DNA of 24,576 nucleotides, taken from positions 1 through 24,576 of the IMG/VR virus record IMGVR_UViG_3300009502_000194, one strand, 5' to 3'. This DNA comes from a virus. Shown in pieces: positions 9,838-16,922 of this stretch (position 1 is its first letter; each line of letters opens with the position of its first letter). Under the pieces are notes generated by a model. That model worked only from the letters and a program-made list of their open reading frames with translations, was not told the origin of the DNA and ran no database searches. The position numbers and the translations under genes were made by a program.

Positions 9838-11802
9838 ATGGCTACATGGTATTGGGTCGGCGGCGCTGGAACTTGGAATAACACCACACTTACTCACTGG
9901 GCTACGTCGAGCGGCGGAGCTGGAGGTGCTGGGTATCCGTTAATAACCGACAACGTGGTTTTTGACAGCAATTCCGGTGGAACTTTTACGGTAACTTGCA
10001 ATCAGACTGGTCAGAACAACTGCGCCAATTTCACCATTTCCGCAGGCGCCATCACGTTTTCGAATGTCGGAACGCTGATCGTGAGCGGCAATATGACCGT
10101 GACCGCAGCAGCCGCATTTAATATTGCATCTGTGACGTTCAACTCGACTACCTCACAAACCGTGCAGAACGGCGGCTCCACTTTCTCCGCCACGACGCCT
10201 ATCGTGTTCAATGGTGTCGGCGGAAGCTGGGCGCTTCAAGACAACTTGACGGTGTTGAGCAGCATAACGCAGACGAACGGCACGCTGAATCTCAACGGAA
10301 AAACGCTCAGCACCCCCAGCTACATCACCGCGACCGGAACAAAGAACTTAACCTTGAATGGCGGAACGCTTCTCTGTTCTGGTTCGGGCGCGACCGTTTT
10401 CAATAACGCTGCGCCGACTGGCTACACGACCACATTAGGCACCGGCAGCGGCAAGATCAGTCTGAACTCTGCCAGCGCCAAGACCTTTGTTGGTGGTGGG
10501 TTCACCTATACCGTTCCGGTATCAAATGACGGTGCAGGCGCACTGACGATCACCGGAGCGAACACCTTCGCAACGCTGGCTAACGGCGTCTCGCCCACAA
10601 CGTTCACATTTCCTGCATCCACAACGACGACCCTCACGACCTCTTTTGCCATTGCGGGAACCTCCGGCAATCTGGTGACGTTAAACAGTTCCACGGCGGG
10701 CACGCAGGCAACCATCTCTTTGACCGGCGGGGCGACCAGCAACTATCTGTCGGCGCAAGACATAGCCTTCGCGCCGGTGCCGACTTCCAACGGCACGACG
10801 CCTTACGTCTGGTTCTTGAACACCAACTCCACGAACGTGAGCAACGTCACCGGCGCCCTGTTCACTGCGCCCGGCACGGTCGCCTACCTTCTGACGTCGG
10901 GAACGTCGTGGACGGTTCCCGCCAATTTCAATCCGTGGAACAACACGATCCACATGATTGCTGGAGGCGGCGCTGGCGGTGCGGGCTCGCCGACGACGAC
11001 GCATAAAGGTGGCAGCGGTGGCGGTGGCGGCGGTTACACCAAGGTTACCAACTTTTTCTCCACTGCGGGCAGCTCCGTAACTTATGCGATTGGCGCTGGT
11101 GGATCTGGTTCCGCCGGTGGCTCGACGACTTGGGCGTCTGGCGCCTACACCGCTGGTGGTGGCGGTCTGGGGACGACTGGCAGCACCGGCGGAACGGGCG
11201 GAACAGGCAGCACGTACAACGGTGGCGCAGGCGGCGCGTCGGGGTCGGCCTCAACGGCGATAGGTTATGCGGGCGCGGGCGGCGGCGGCGCGGCGGGTCC
11301 GAACGGCGCGGGCGGCGCTGGCGGCTCCGTCACAGATACTACCCAAAGCTTTAATGCTGGCGCGGGTGGTGGCGGCAACGGCGGCGGCACCGCAGGAACC
11401 AGCAATCAATCTACTTCCACCGTTGCTGCCAACGGCGGCAATAATTCGCTCGGTGTTGGCGGCGGTGCGGGCGTAGGTTCCGGCACAGCATCCGGTTCTC
11501 CCGGAACAGTTGGTGGTGGTGGCGGTGGCGGGGAAAGCGCGACGAATGGTTCGTCAGTTGGCGTTGGCGGTTCTGGTTCACAGGGCATCGACATCCTCAA
11601 CACAATCGGCAGCGGCGGTGGTCCGGGCGGCAACGCCTCGGCGGCGACCGGCGCAGCGGCAAAATCAGGTATTGCGGGATCTGGCGGCGCGGGCGGCGTC
11701 ACAAGCTCGACGGGAACGTCGATAGTTGGCGGCTCTGGTGGCGCCGGTCTGATCGTAGTCACGTACATTCCCGCAACCAGCGGCATGTTCCTGTTGTTCT
11801 GA
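9838..11802 (+). CDS. Glycine-rich tail adhesin (654 aa)
   Basis: The N-terminal domain opens with WYWVGGAGTWNNTTLTHWAT and FDSNSGGTFTV, a pattern seen in phage and surface proteins with parallel beta structure; residues about 30-340 are Thr/Asn/Ser beta-repeats. From about residue 355 (TSWTVPANFNPWNNTIHMIA) it becomes a glycine-rich domain with GGGGGG, GGAGG and GGTGG runs to the end (VTYIPATSGMFLLF). Such Gly-rich tips in other phages, for example the gp38 adhesins of T4-like phages, form polyglycine-II helix bundles with variable loops that contact receptors; applying this here is inference. AGGGGGC precedes the start, and the gene lies two bases after the 60-aa protein. Confidence 0.8.
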   Translation: MATWYWVGGAGTWNNTTLTHWATSSGGAGGAGYPLITDNVVFDSNSGGTFTVTCNQTGQNNCANFTISAGAITFSNVGTLIVSGNMTVTAAAAFNIASVTFNSTTSQTVQNGGSTFSATTPIVFNGVGGSWALQDNLTVLSSITQTNGTLNLNGKTLSTPSYITATGTKNLTLNGGTLLCSGSGATVFNNAAPTGYTTTLGTGSGKISLNSASAKTFVGGGFTYTVPVSNDGAGALTITGANTFATLANGVSPTTFTFPASTTTTLTTSFAIAGTSGNLVTLNSSTAGTQATISLTGGATSNYLSAQDIAFAPVPTSNGTTPYVWFLNTNSTNVSNVTGALFTAPGTVAYLLTSGTSWTVPANFNPWNNTIHMIAGGGAGGAGSPTTTHKGGSGGGGGGYTKVTNFFSTAGSSVTYAIGAGGSGSAGGSTTWASGAYTAGGGGLGTTGSTGGTGGTGSTYNGGAGGASGSASTAIGYAGAGGGGAAGPNGAGGAGGSVTDTTQSFNAGAGGGGNGGGTAGTSNQSTSTVAANGGNNSLGVGGGAGVGSGTASGSPGTVGGGGGGGESATNGSSVGVGGSGSQGIDILNTIGSGGGPGGNASAATGAAAKSGIAGSGGAGGVTSSTGTSIVGGSGGAGLIVVTYIPATSGMFLLF

Positions 11803-11858
11803 GCAGGGGTATGGAGAAAAGCTCGGCGGTGTAGTAGACTGCCATTGAGGACAAACAG

Positions 11859-12317
11859 ATGACCACATCGCGCAACCTATCTATCTTGGCGGAATATGCC
11901 GGAACGGTAAACGCTCCGGTTATGAGCATTCCCAATATTGGTGAAGTCGCGACGGTATCTGCCACTGCGGCGACGGGGACGATCAACTTTGATGTCATCA
12001 CCCAGTCTGTGCTGTATTACACGACAAGTGCATCGGCTAACTGGACCGTCAATTTCCGAGGCAACAGCACAACATCATTGAATACGATGATGGCTACGGG
12101 CCAGTCAGTGACGGTGGCGTTCCTTGTAACACAAGGCGCTACTGCGTATTACAATAACGCAGTAACCGTGGATGGAACGTCGGTGACGCCAAAGTGGCAG
12201 GGCGGAACGGCTCCAACGGCGGGTAATGCGTCAGGCGTTGATATTTATACCTACACCATCGTAAAGACGGGAAGCGCAGCTTACACGATCTTTGCGTCCC
12301 AGACACAGTTTAAGTGA
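11859..12317 (+). CDS. Phage tail/virion protein of unknown function (152 aa)
   Basis: This 152-aa protein begins MTTSRNLSILAEYAG and continues with INFDVITQSVLYYTTSASAN, TSLNTMMATGQSVTVAFLVT and DIYTYTIVKTGSAAYTIFAS. The layout, a small N-terminal helix then a beta-sandwich with a phrase like QFK at the end, is one I associate with small virion proteins of environmental phages. No enzymatic motif, membrane span or Cys is present. GAGGAC eight bases upstream supports the start. It sits between a glycine-rich adhesin and a repeat protein. Confidence 0.7.
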   Translation: MTTSRNLSILAEYAGTVNAPVMSIPNIGEVATVSATAATGTINFDVITQSVLYYTTSASANWTVNFRGNSTTSLNTMMATGQSVTVAFLVTQGATAYYNNAVTVDGTSVTPKWQGGTAPTAGNASGVDIYTYTIVKTGSAAYTIFASQTQFK

Positions 12318-12326
12318 GGCGATAAA

Positions 12327-13289
12327 ATGCCTGCAATCATTACACGCGGTGCGATGTCGGCTCAGGGATTTGGGTATGGGGCGGCGGCAAGTGGAATTCC
12401 TGGGGATGGGACAAAAGGAATTTTTGCATTAGGTTATTGTACTGCAACTCGAAATAAATATATTTATTCAAACTGTTCATCTACAGCGACAGGGGTTGGT
12501 AGTGCCAGTCAACCATCTACTAATGGCGCTGCGGCAGGAAATAGCACTGCAGGAATATTTGCTGTAGGAAGTATCTCCACTATACGCAATAAATATACAT
12601 ATGCTTGTTGTTCATCTACATCTGTGGGCGTTGCATCATCAAGTGTAAGTTCTTGTGGAGGATCTGCTGCTGGCAACAGCACTCGTGGTATTTTTGCAAT
12701 TGGAAGAACACTTGTAGGTTGTTGTTTTCAAGCACTCACAACAAGAAATAAATACACATATTCTTCTTGCACATCTACCGCATGTGGGGTTGCTTCCTCA
12801 AGTGCAGTTTCTTCTGGAGGATCAGCTGCTGGAAATAGCACTAGTGGTATTTTTGCTTTGGGAAATTCATGTACAATTAGAAATAAATATACATATTCTT
12901 CTTGCGCATCTACCGCATCTGGCGTTGCTTCTTCAAGTGCAGTCTCAAATCGTGGATCTGCCGCTGGAAATAACACTCGTGGTATTTTTGCTCTTGGTTA
13001 CGCTTGCTTCATCCCTACAACGATTCGCAATAAGTATACATATGCTTGTTGTACTTCTACTGCGATTGGTGTTGCCGCTTCTAGTACACTATCATCGGGG
13101 GGTTCTGCTGCTGGAAATAGCACTCGTGGTATTTTTGCTCTTGGTGGTTCCGCTTGCTTCATCCCTACAACGATTCGCAATAAGTATCTTTATTCTAGTT
13201 GTACTTCCACTGCTACTGGGGTGGGGGCGGCAAGTGTCGCATCTGCAGGCGGCTCCGCCGCCTCTTGGGCCGTGTGCGTGAACGTATGA
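12327..13289 (+). CDS. Cys-rich six-repeat protein, putative propeller-like fibre tip
   Basis: A 320-aa protein. After about 25 residues come six repeats of about 45-53 aa, each starting with a GIFALG-type strand, then RNKYTYSSC, a TSTA.GV turn and GGSAAGNS. The period and strand pattern suggest a beta-propeller or stacked sheet, seen in repeat proteins of some phage tails. By my count there are 17 Cys, many paired (ACC, GCC), whereas the neighbouring fibres have almost none. The DNA is visibly AT-richer than its neighbours, with codons such as AAT, ATT and AGA. It contains exact long direct repeats: a block starting CGCTTGCTTCATCCCTACAA occurs near 13001 and again near 13151. GAGG seven bases upstream supports the start. 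Function is unknown; a host-contacting role is inferred from context. Confidence 0.7.
   Translation: MPAIITRGAMSAQGFGYGAAASGIPGDGTKGIFALGYCTATRNKYIYSNCSSTATGVGSASQPSTNGAAAGNSTAGIFAVGSISTIRNKYTYACCSSTSVGVASSSVSSCGGSAAGNSTRGIFAIGRTLVGCCFQALTTRNKYTYSSCTSTACGVASSSAVSSGGSAAGNSTSGIFALGNSCTIRNKYTYSSCASTASGVASSSAVSNRGSAAGNNTRGIFALGYACFIPTTIRNKYTYACCTSTAIGVAASSTLSSGGSAAGNSTRGIFALGGSACFIPTTIRNKYLYSSCTSTATGVGAASVASAGGSAASWAVCVNV
12400..13260 (+). repeat. Six degenerate direct repeats of about 120-160 bp
   Basis: These are in-frame direct repeats underlying the Cys-rich protein. The strongest pair has a 147-bp period (the GGTATTTTTGCTC block at 12981 and 13128) and shares a run of more than 30 identical bases after it. 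Such identity favours unequal recombination and change in copy number. Confidence 0.8.
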
Positions 13290-13906
13290 GCAGCCAACCG
13301 CACCGCAATAACTCAGATTTTCAACTCCGCCATTTTATTGCTGGCGGATGCCACACGGCTGATGGCGCTTGGAACATCTTGTATGAGCAAATGCTCGACA
13401 TCCAAATCAAGATTGAGCACACCAAGGCTCAAATGTTGCGCCGCCAAGCCAAAATTGTTGAAATTGAAGAAACCTTAAACGATCCAGACATCAAACAATC
13501 TATAAAGCTTAGAGCTGAAGCTGATAAGATTGAATGGAAATCTGGCGAAGGACTATCTGAGCTGGCCTTGGCCGGCGCTGAAAAAGAGCTTGAAACCATC
13601 AAGACAATTATGGTTGAGCTTGAACCGCATCGCAAATACGGCCATCTTCCTTTGCTGGAAGCTACCGAAGCGGCGCAACATGATGAATGGCGTGAAGAGT
13701 TTCGGTCGCGGGTTGAGAACTTTCTGATTACGCAAGGGACCATTCCGGAGGATCAGCTTCGCGCCATGCGAAGCCATCCCGACTTTGAGACGCATATCTT
13801 GCCACATATCAAAGGGGTATCTATGAGGCTGGAAAACGCAAACGACAGATTGAACTTGCTGACCCATACCAATGTCCTTCTTGAGCACAAGGAGGCCGCA
13901 GAATGA
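13286..13906 (+). CDS. Coiled-coil protein of unknown function (206 aa)
   Basis: The frame is open further upstream to 13199, but the ATG at 13286 overlaps the stop of the repeat protein as ATGA and begins a normal polar N-terminus, so I choose it. Residues about 20-120 are heptad-like and highly charged (QMLRRQAKIVEIEETL, IKLRAEADKIEWKSGEGLSE, AGAEKELETIKTIMVELEPH), predicting a long coiled coil. The C-terminal part (FRSRVENFLITQGTIPEDQL, then SHPDFETHILPHI) is mixed alpha. No membrane or catalytic motif is seen. It is translationally coupled to the dioxygenase gene that follows, suggesting joint function; a scaffold or chaperone role is possible but unproven. Confidence 0.65.
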   Translation: MSSQPHRNNSDFQLRHFIAGGCHTADGAWNILYEQMLDIQIKIEHTKAQMLRRQAKIVEIEETLNDPDIKQSIKLRAEADKIEWKSGEGLSELALAGAEKELETIKTIMVELEPHRKYGHLPLLEATEAAQHDEWREEFRSRVENFLITQGTIPEDQLRAMRSHPDFETHILPHIKGVSMRLENANDRLNLLTHTNVLLEHKEAAE

Positions 13907-14523
13907 ACGATACCATTGAACCATTTTTTTGTTTTCCATCCATCATCTATCAAATTGACAAGCCTGAGTTCTTTGGCGCTATGCGCGACACTGCCACAGA
14001 TTACCTCTCCAAGCCGGAAGGCTGCGGAATGCCGCATGACCATTTGGTTCGGATGACTGCTGACATGGCGCAGGATGAACGGGTACAACCGTTTGCTCAG
14101 TATGTTGCCTTAACGGCACTTAATCTTTTGGGCGATCAAGGTTACAAAGTGGATGATAAGGCCGCATTCTTTGCTGCCATGTGGTGCCATGAATACAAAC
14201 AACATGCCTTGATGGAGCAGCACACGCATCCCGGCTGCAAAATGGTAGGCTTCTATTTCCTCGACGTTCCTGAAAACTTTATGGCGCGGTTTTACGATCC
14301 TCGTGCCGGAAAAATTGCTGGGGGGATTGAAGAACGGAATATGAACGAATTGACGCCTGCCAGCAATGTAGTGGATGTCATTCCCAAACGTGGGCAGCTC
14401 ATTCTGACAAATTCATGGCTCCCGCACAGCTTCACGCGCGTTGTGGGCGGTAAGGCAGCTAGGTTCATCCACTTCAATATCGACCTGATCGACAATCCAA
14501 TGCCGCAGGCCGAGGTTATATGA
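13903..14523 (+). CDS. Putative 2-oxoglutarate/Fe(II)-dependent dioxygenase
   Basis: A 206-aa protein with the layout of the phage 2OG-Fe(II) oxygenase family (PF13759 type). It opens FCFPSIIYQID, then WCHEYKQHALMEQHTHPG supplies the first metal His (H107 or H109), followed by GFYFLDVP, YDPR (D132, second ligand), a GQLILTNSWLPHSF segment (H175, third ligand) and RFIHFNIDL (R187, 2-oxoglutarate carboxylate contact). These enzymes hydroxylate protein or small-molecule substrates, using O2 and 2-oxoglutarate. AAGGAGG seven bases upstream gives a strong start within an ATGA overlap. Neighbouring tail genes suggest a virion protein or host surface component as substrate, which is inference. Ligand and Arg positions all appear intact. 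Confidence 0.8.
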   Translation: MNDTIEPFFCFPSIIYQIDKPEFFGAMRDTATDYLSKPEGCGMPHDHLVRMTADMAQDERVQPFAQYVALTALNLLGDQGYKVDDKAAFFAAMWCHEYKQHALMEQHTHPGCKMVGFYFLDVPENFMARFYDPRAGKIAGGIEERNMNELTPASNVVDVIPKRGQLILTNSWLPHSFTRVVGGKAARFIHFNIDLIDNPMPQAEVI

Positions 14524-14753
14524 GCCACTTTTTGATCCGATTCAACAAATCCCGTGGGGCGATAGGGCGAGGAACCCCGGACCATGCGTGGAGGGTTTTT
14601 GAAAATGGCAAAGAGTATCTTTTTAAGCATATTCAGGTTAATGTACCCGTCAAGGATGAGCAGGCGCACGGCGAATGGAATATTGCGTGTGATGGCGTTT
14701 TGACCATTGATCGTAGTACCTCCACCGCCATTATAAATAGGGGTGAGCCATGA
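14520..14753 (+). CDS. Small conserved-looking phage protein (77 aa)
   Basis: A 77-aa protein: FLIRFNKSRGAIGRGTPDH, AWRVFENGKEYLFKHIQVNV, then GEWNIACDGVLTIDRSTSTA and INRGEP. The order suggests a small beta-barrel-like fold with a conserved HAWRVF/EYLFKH core. I recall similar short proteins in T4-like and cyanobacterial phages, but assign no function. It overlaps the dioxygenase stop by ATGA and the next gene by ATGA, with GAGG four bases before its own start, so it is one member of a tightly coupled four-gene string. Confidence 0.65.
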   Translation: MSHFLIRFNKSRGAIGRGTPDHAWRVFENGKEYLFKHIQVNVPVKDEQAHGEWNIACDGVLTIDRSTSTAIINRGEP

Positions 14754-15274
14754 CAGTATACGCCGAAGTTCAGGGTAACACCCTTGTCCAGTACCCCTAC
14801 ACGCTGGGGTCGCTTATGGCTGAAAATCCTTACACAATTTTTGGTTCAGACCCCAATATTGCGGAAATTTTTCCTGAGACAAATATTGCAATTGCGAAGG
14901 GTTATACCCTTCAACCAGTTACATTTGCAGCGCAGCCCACATATGACCCCGCCACACAGTTATGCGTTCAAAACTCCTCTCCAACATTGATCAATAATGT
15001 ATGGACGCTGGAATGGACTGTTAGCCAAATGACGCCGGATCAAGAAACAGCGTGGCAAACCCAGCAAAAATCTAATAATAAAACTCAAGCTCAACAATTG
15101 TTATCAGAAACGGATTGGTCTGAGATTCCTAGCGTTACCAATACATCCAATACGCCGCACTTGGTGAATTCCGCAGATTTCGTGACTTACCGTAATGCGC
15201 TGCGGTCAATAGCGGTTAATCCCCCTGTTACGGCTGCATGGCCCACTAAACCAACAGAACAGTGGTCTAGCTAG
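14750..15274 (+). CDS. Tail-fibre assembly chaperone-like protein (174 aa)
   Basis: The C-terminal third carries the pattern QLLSETDWSEIPSVTN, FVTYRNALRSIAVNPP and WPTKPTEQW, typical of Phage_tail_APC (PF16778)-type assembly chaperones, which help fold or trimerise fibres and are usually not in the finished virion. The N-terminal part (VQGNTLVQYPYTLGSLMAEN) resembles small fibre-linked proteins. The middle is a charged, Gln-rich helix (TPDQETAWQTQQKSNNKTQA). It is translated from an ATGA overlap after AGGGGTGA. Which of the several fibres in this window it serves cannot be told. Confidence 0.7.
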   Translation: MTVYAEVQGNTLVQYPYTLGSLMAENPYTIFGSDPNIAEIFPETNIAIAKGYTLQPVTFAAQPTYDPATQLCVQNSSPTLINNVWTLEWTVSQMTPDQETAWQTQQKSNNKTQAQQLLSETDWSEIPSVTNTSNTPHLVNSADFVTYRNALRSIAVNPPVTAAWPTKPTEQWSS

Positions 15275-15310
15275 AACCTTTACGCCTGAACGCAACCGTA
15301 ATATCCTCAA

Positions 15311-15343
15311 CCTCGCCCCAGACACTCCTACTGGGGCTAGAGG
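15311..15343 (+). promoter_or_regulatory. Hairpin sequestering a Shine-Dalgarno
   Basis: Left arm CCTCGCCCCAG (15311-15321) pairs with CTGGGGC-TA-GAGG (15331-15343): 7 bp plus 4 bp with a two-base bulge and a nine-base loop. The right arm contains the GAGG of the GAGGAG ribosome-binding site of the next gene. There is no T-run after it, so it is not a standard intrinsic terminator. A translational switch, or an RNA-protein binding site, is inferred. Confidence 0.55.
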
Positions 15344-15351
15344 AGCTTACT

Positions 15352-15528
15352 ATGGAAGTCATGCTGAAGCATACCGTCGAAGAAGTGAACGCCATTCTCA
15401 CGGCTTTGGGCCAGCGCCCGTTTGCCGAAGTCGCTGACTTGATCAACAAGATCAAGACCAGCGCCATGGCCCAGCTTGCGCCGCCCGCCGCGCCGGTTGA
15501 GGCTGTCGCCGAGACAACCGAACAGTAA
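15352..15528 (+). CDS. Small phage protein (58 aa) at the head of the lysis module
   Basis: The 58-aa protein is MEVMLKHTVEEVNAILTALG, then QRPFAEVADLINKIKTSA and an Ala/Pro/Glu-rich tail. The pattern, a short LT(V/I)EEVN helix followed by QRPFAEVADLI, is one I associate with small helical proteins near phage tail and lysis genes. An exemplary Shine-Dalgarno (GAGGAG, six-base spacer) supports this start over the later ATG at 15361. The site lies in a hairpin, so translation may be controlled. No membrane segment is present. Function is unknown. Confidence 0.75.
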   Translation: MEVMLKHTVEEVNAILTALGQRPFAEVADLINKIKTSAMAQLAPPAAPVEAVAETTEQ

Positions 15529-15542
15529 AGGGTTGCGGCGCT

Positions 15543-15773
15543 ATGGATCAATCAACGATCAATATTGTTCTTAGCGCCGCGCTTGCCGCGATTGGTTGGT
15601 TTGCCCGTCAATTGTGGGAAGCCGTTCAGTCATTAAAAGATGATATTCATCGGATAGAGGCGGACTTGCCCAAATCCTACGTCTTGAAAGATGATCTCGA
15701 CAAACGCATGGACCACATCGAAAGCATGTTCCAACGCATCTACGATAAGCTGGACGGCAAACAGGATAAGTAA
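15543..15773 (+). CDS. Membrane-anchored coiled-coil protein (76 aa)
   Basis: One N-terminal hydrophobic segment (residues about 6-24, INIVLSAALAAIGWFARQLW) is followed by a charged coiled coil (LKDDIHRIEADLPKSYVLKD...MDHIESMFQRIYDKL). Its layout is like the XhlA-type or other small lysis-cassette membrane proteins with an exposed helix, but no family is certain. AAGGG ten bases upstream and an overlapping TAATG with the next gene indicate operon translation. Confidence 0.65.
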   Translation: MDQSTINIVLSAALAAIGWFARQLWEAVQSLKDDIHRIEADLPKSYVLKDDLDKRMDHIESMFQRIYDKLDGKQDK

Positions 15774-16237
15774 TGGACCCTCTTACAATCCTTGCGCTCG
15801 CCAAAGCCAGCTACGAGGCGATCAAGACCGGCATTTCCGTTGGTAAGGAAATGCAAGGGATGTTTGGCGACGTGATGTCGCTTCTGGATAGCGCCGGTAA
15901 GCTATCGCGTCTTGCGGCCCAGCCCCCACGGCCCGGGCTTTTTGAAGAAAAGACCGCCGAACAGATTGCCATCGAGGCTTTTACGGCAAAGGCCGAGGTC
16001 GAGCACATGATGGCCGAGGTAAAGAATACCTTCATCTCAGAATATGGTATTGTCGCATGGGACAGCATTCTGAAAGAGACCACGCGGATCAGGAAAGAGC
16101 AAGCTGCGGTCAGACTTCAGGCTGCTAAGGAGCAGGAGGAGTTGATGGGTAACGTGCTGCTTTATGGAAGCGCTTTCTTGCTCTTCATTGTTCTGGCCGC
16201 TTGCGGGTTGCTCGCCGCTATCTCTCTGGCGCATTAG
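15773..16237 (+). CDS. C-terminally membrane-anchored protein of lysis region (154 aa)
   Basis: A 154-aa protein beginning MDPLTILALAKASYEAIKTG, with a long amphipathic, charged helical body (residues about 15-120, including KTAEQIAIEAFTAKAEVEHM) and one C-terminal transmembrane segment (about 126-151, VLLYGSAFLLFIVLAACGLL). I recall similar MDPLT...A.YKAIK...GK proteins from environmental phages. It shares TAATG with the upstream gene. Tail-anchored topology with a cytoplasmic body fits an accessory holin, antiholin or membrane scaffold; this is inference. Confidence 0.65.
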   Translation: MDPLTILALAKASYEAIKTGISVGKEMQGMFGDVMSLLDSAGKLSRLAAQPPRPGLFEEKTAEQIAIEAFTAKAEVEHMMAEVKNTFISEYGIVAWDSILKETTRIRKEQAAVRLQAAKEQEELMGNVLLYGSAFLLFIVLAACGLLAAISLAH

Positions 16238-16247
16238 GAGGTCATCT

Positions 16248-16490
16248 GTGCTCGCTGCTTTGAAACACATGTTCACCGGCGTCGATAACGCTACTTGGGA
16301 TATTGGCCGCATTCTATGGGCCAAAATCTCCATCGTCTATTGCGCCATTAGTGGCTATCATACGGTCATGCACGGTAGTTTTGACCCGCAGAGCTGGGCG
16401 ATTGGCGCGAGCGCCATTCTCGCTGGGGGTGGCGGAGCTCTTTCCCTGAAAGCGCACACGGAGCCGAAAAATGTTGACCCTTCTGCTTAA
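16248..16490 (+). CDS. Putative holin (two transmembrane segments, GTG start)
   Basis: An 80-aa protein read from GTG at 16248, chosen because AGGAGG lies six bases upstream; the longer frame from 16164 would sit inside the previous gene. Residues 22-41 (ILWAKISIVYCAISGYHTVM) and 50-67 (WAIGASAILAGGGGALSL) are hydrophobic, separated by a short loop. A charged, hydrophilic tail (KAHTEPKNVDPSA) follows. This small two-pass design, just before spanins and endolysin, matches holins, which form lesions in the inner membrane and time lysis. The GGGGA motif in the second span is common in this phage group as I recall it. Function is inferred from position and topology. Confidence 0.65.
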   Translation: MLAALKHMFTGVDNATWDIGRILWAKISIVYCAISGYHTVMHGSFDPQSWAIGASAILAGGGGALSLKAHTEPKNVDPSA

Positions 16491-16728
16491 CCCCTTCATC
16501 CGAAACATCGTTGTTGGCGTTGTTTCAGCGCTGGCGCTGGTGATCGCCTATTCCATCTGGTCGTCCCACTTACAATCGGTTGGGGCTATTGCTGAGAAGA
16601 CGAAAGAAGAAGCCGTCGCCATTGAACACCAGCAAGAAGTGACGTCGAAGGCGACGACCATCGAACAAGACGTCGCCAAAGACCCAACCCCACAAGACAC
16701 GCTTCAAAAGAACTGGAGCCAGCCATGA
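16471..16728 (+). CDS. Inner-membrane spanin subunit (Rz-like)
   Basis: An 85-aa protein with one N-terminal membrane segment (residues about 10-31, IRNIVVGVVSALALVIAYSI) and a charged helical periplasmic tail (LQSVGAIAEKTKEEAVAIEH...). It overlaps the holin by 20 bases and the lipoprotein by ATGA, with GGAG seven bases upstream. Spanins link inner and outer membranes and fuse them after peptidoglycan cleavage. The i-spanin assignment rests on its topology and on the partner that follows; the periplasmic part is short for the family. Confidence 0.65.
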   Translation: MLTLLLNPFIRNIVVGVVSALALVIAYSIWSSHLQSVGAIAEKTKEEAVAIEHQQEVTSKATTIEQDVAKDPTPQDTLQKNWSQP

Positions 16729-16922
16729 GATACCTTCTTGTCATTGCGGCGCTTATGACGTTGGTCGGTTGCGCCAGCAAGCCAGATACGCAGATCGTTG
16801 ACACCTCTTGCTCGTGGGTGAGGCCCATCTTCATCGGCAAGGGCGACAAACTGACGAACAAGACGGCGGAAGAAATTCTGGCCCACGACGACAAATGGAA
16901 ACAGTTCTGCGGGAGCAAATGA
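16725..16922 (+). CDS. Outer-membrane lipoprotein spanin subunit (Rz1-like)
   Basis: A 65-aa protein with a lipoprotein signal peptide MRYLLVIAALMTLVGC: the lipobox is LVGC with acceptor C16. The mature part has CSWVRPIFIGKGDKLTNKTA and EILAHDDKWKQFCG, two Cys flanking a helix, typical of small Rz1-like lysis lipoproteins. It is embedded in the i-spanin/endolysin string (ATGA overlaps at both ends) with GGAG six bases upstream. It would sit in the outer membrane and pair with the product of the preceding gene. Confidence 0.75.
   Translation: MRYLLVIAALMTLVGCASKPDTQIVDTSCSWVRPIFIGKGDKLTNKTAEEILAHDDKWKQFCGSK

Noticed and set aside
11803-11858. Promoter between the glycine-rich adhesin and the next gene
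   Set aside because: No paired -35/-10 boxes; only a normal ribosome-binding site is visible.
12400-13260. CRISPR-like array
   Set aside because: Repeats are long, degenerate, in frame and have no unique spacers; they encode protein repeats.
16164-16247. Upstream extension of the putative holin
   Set aside because: It would lie wholly inside the previous gene; the GTG at 16248 has an ideal AGGAGG and gives a compact two-pass protein.
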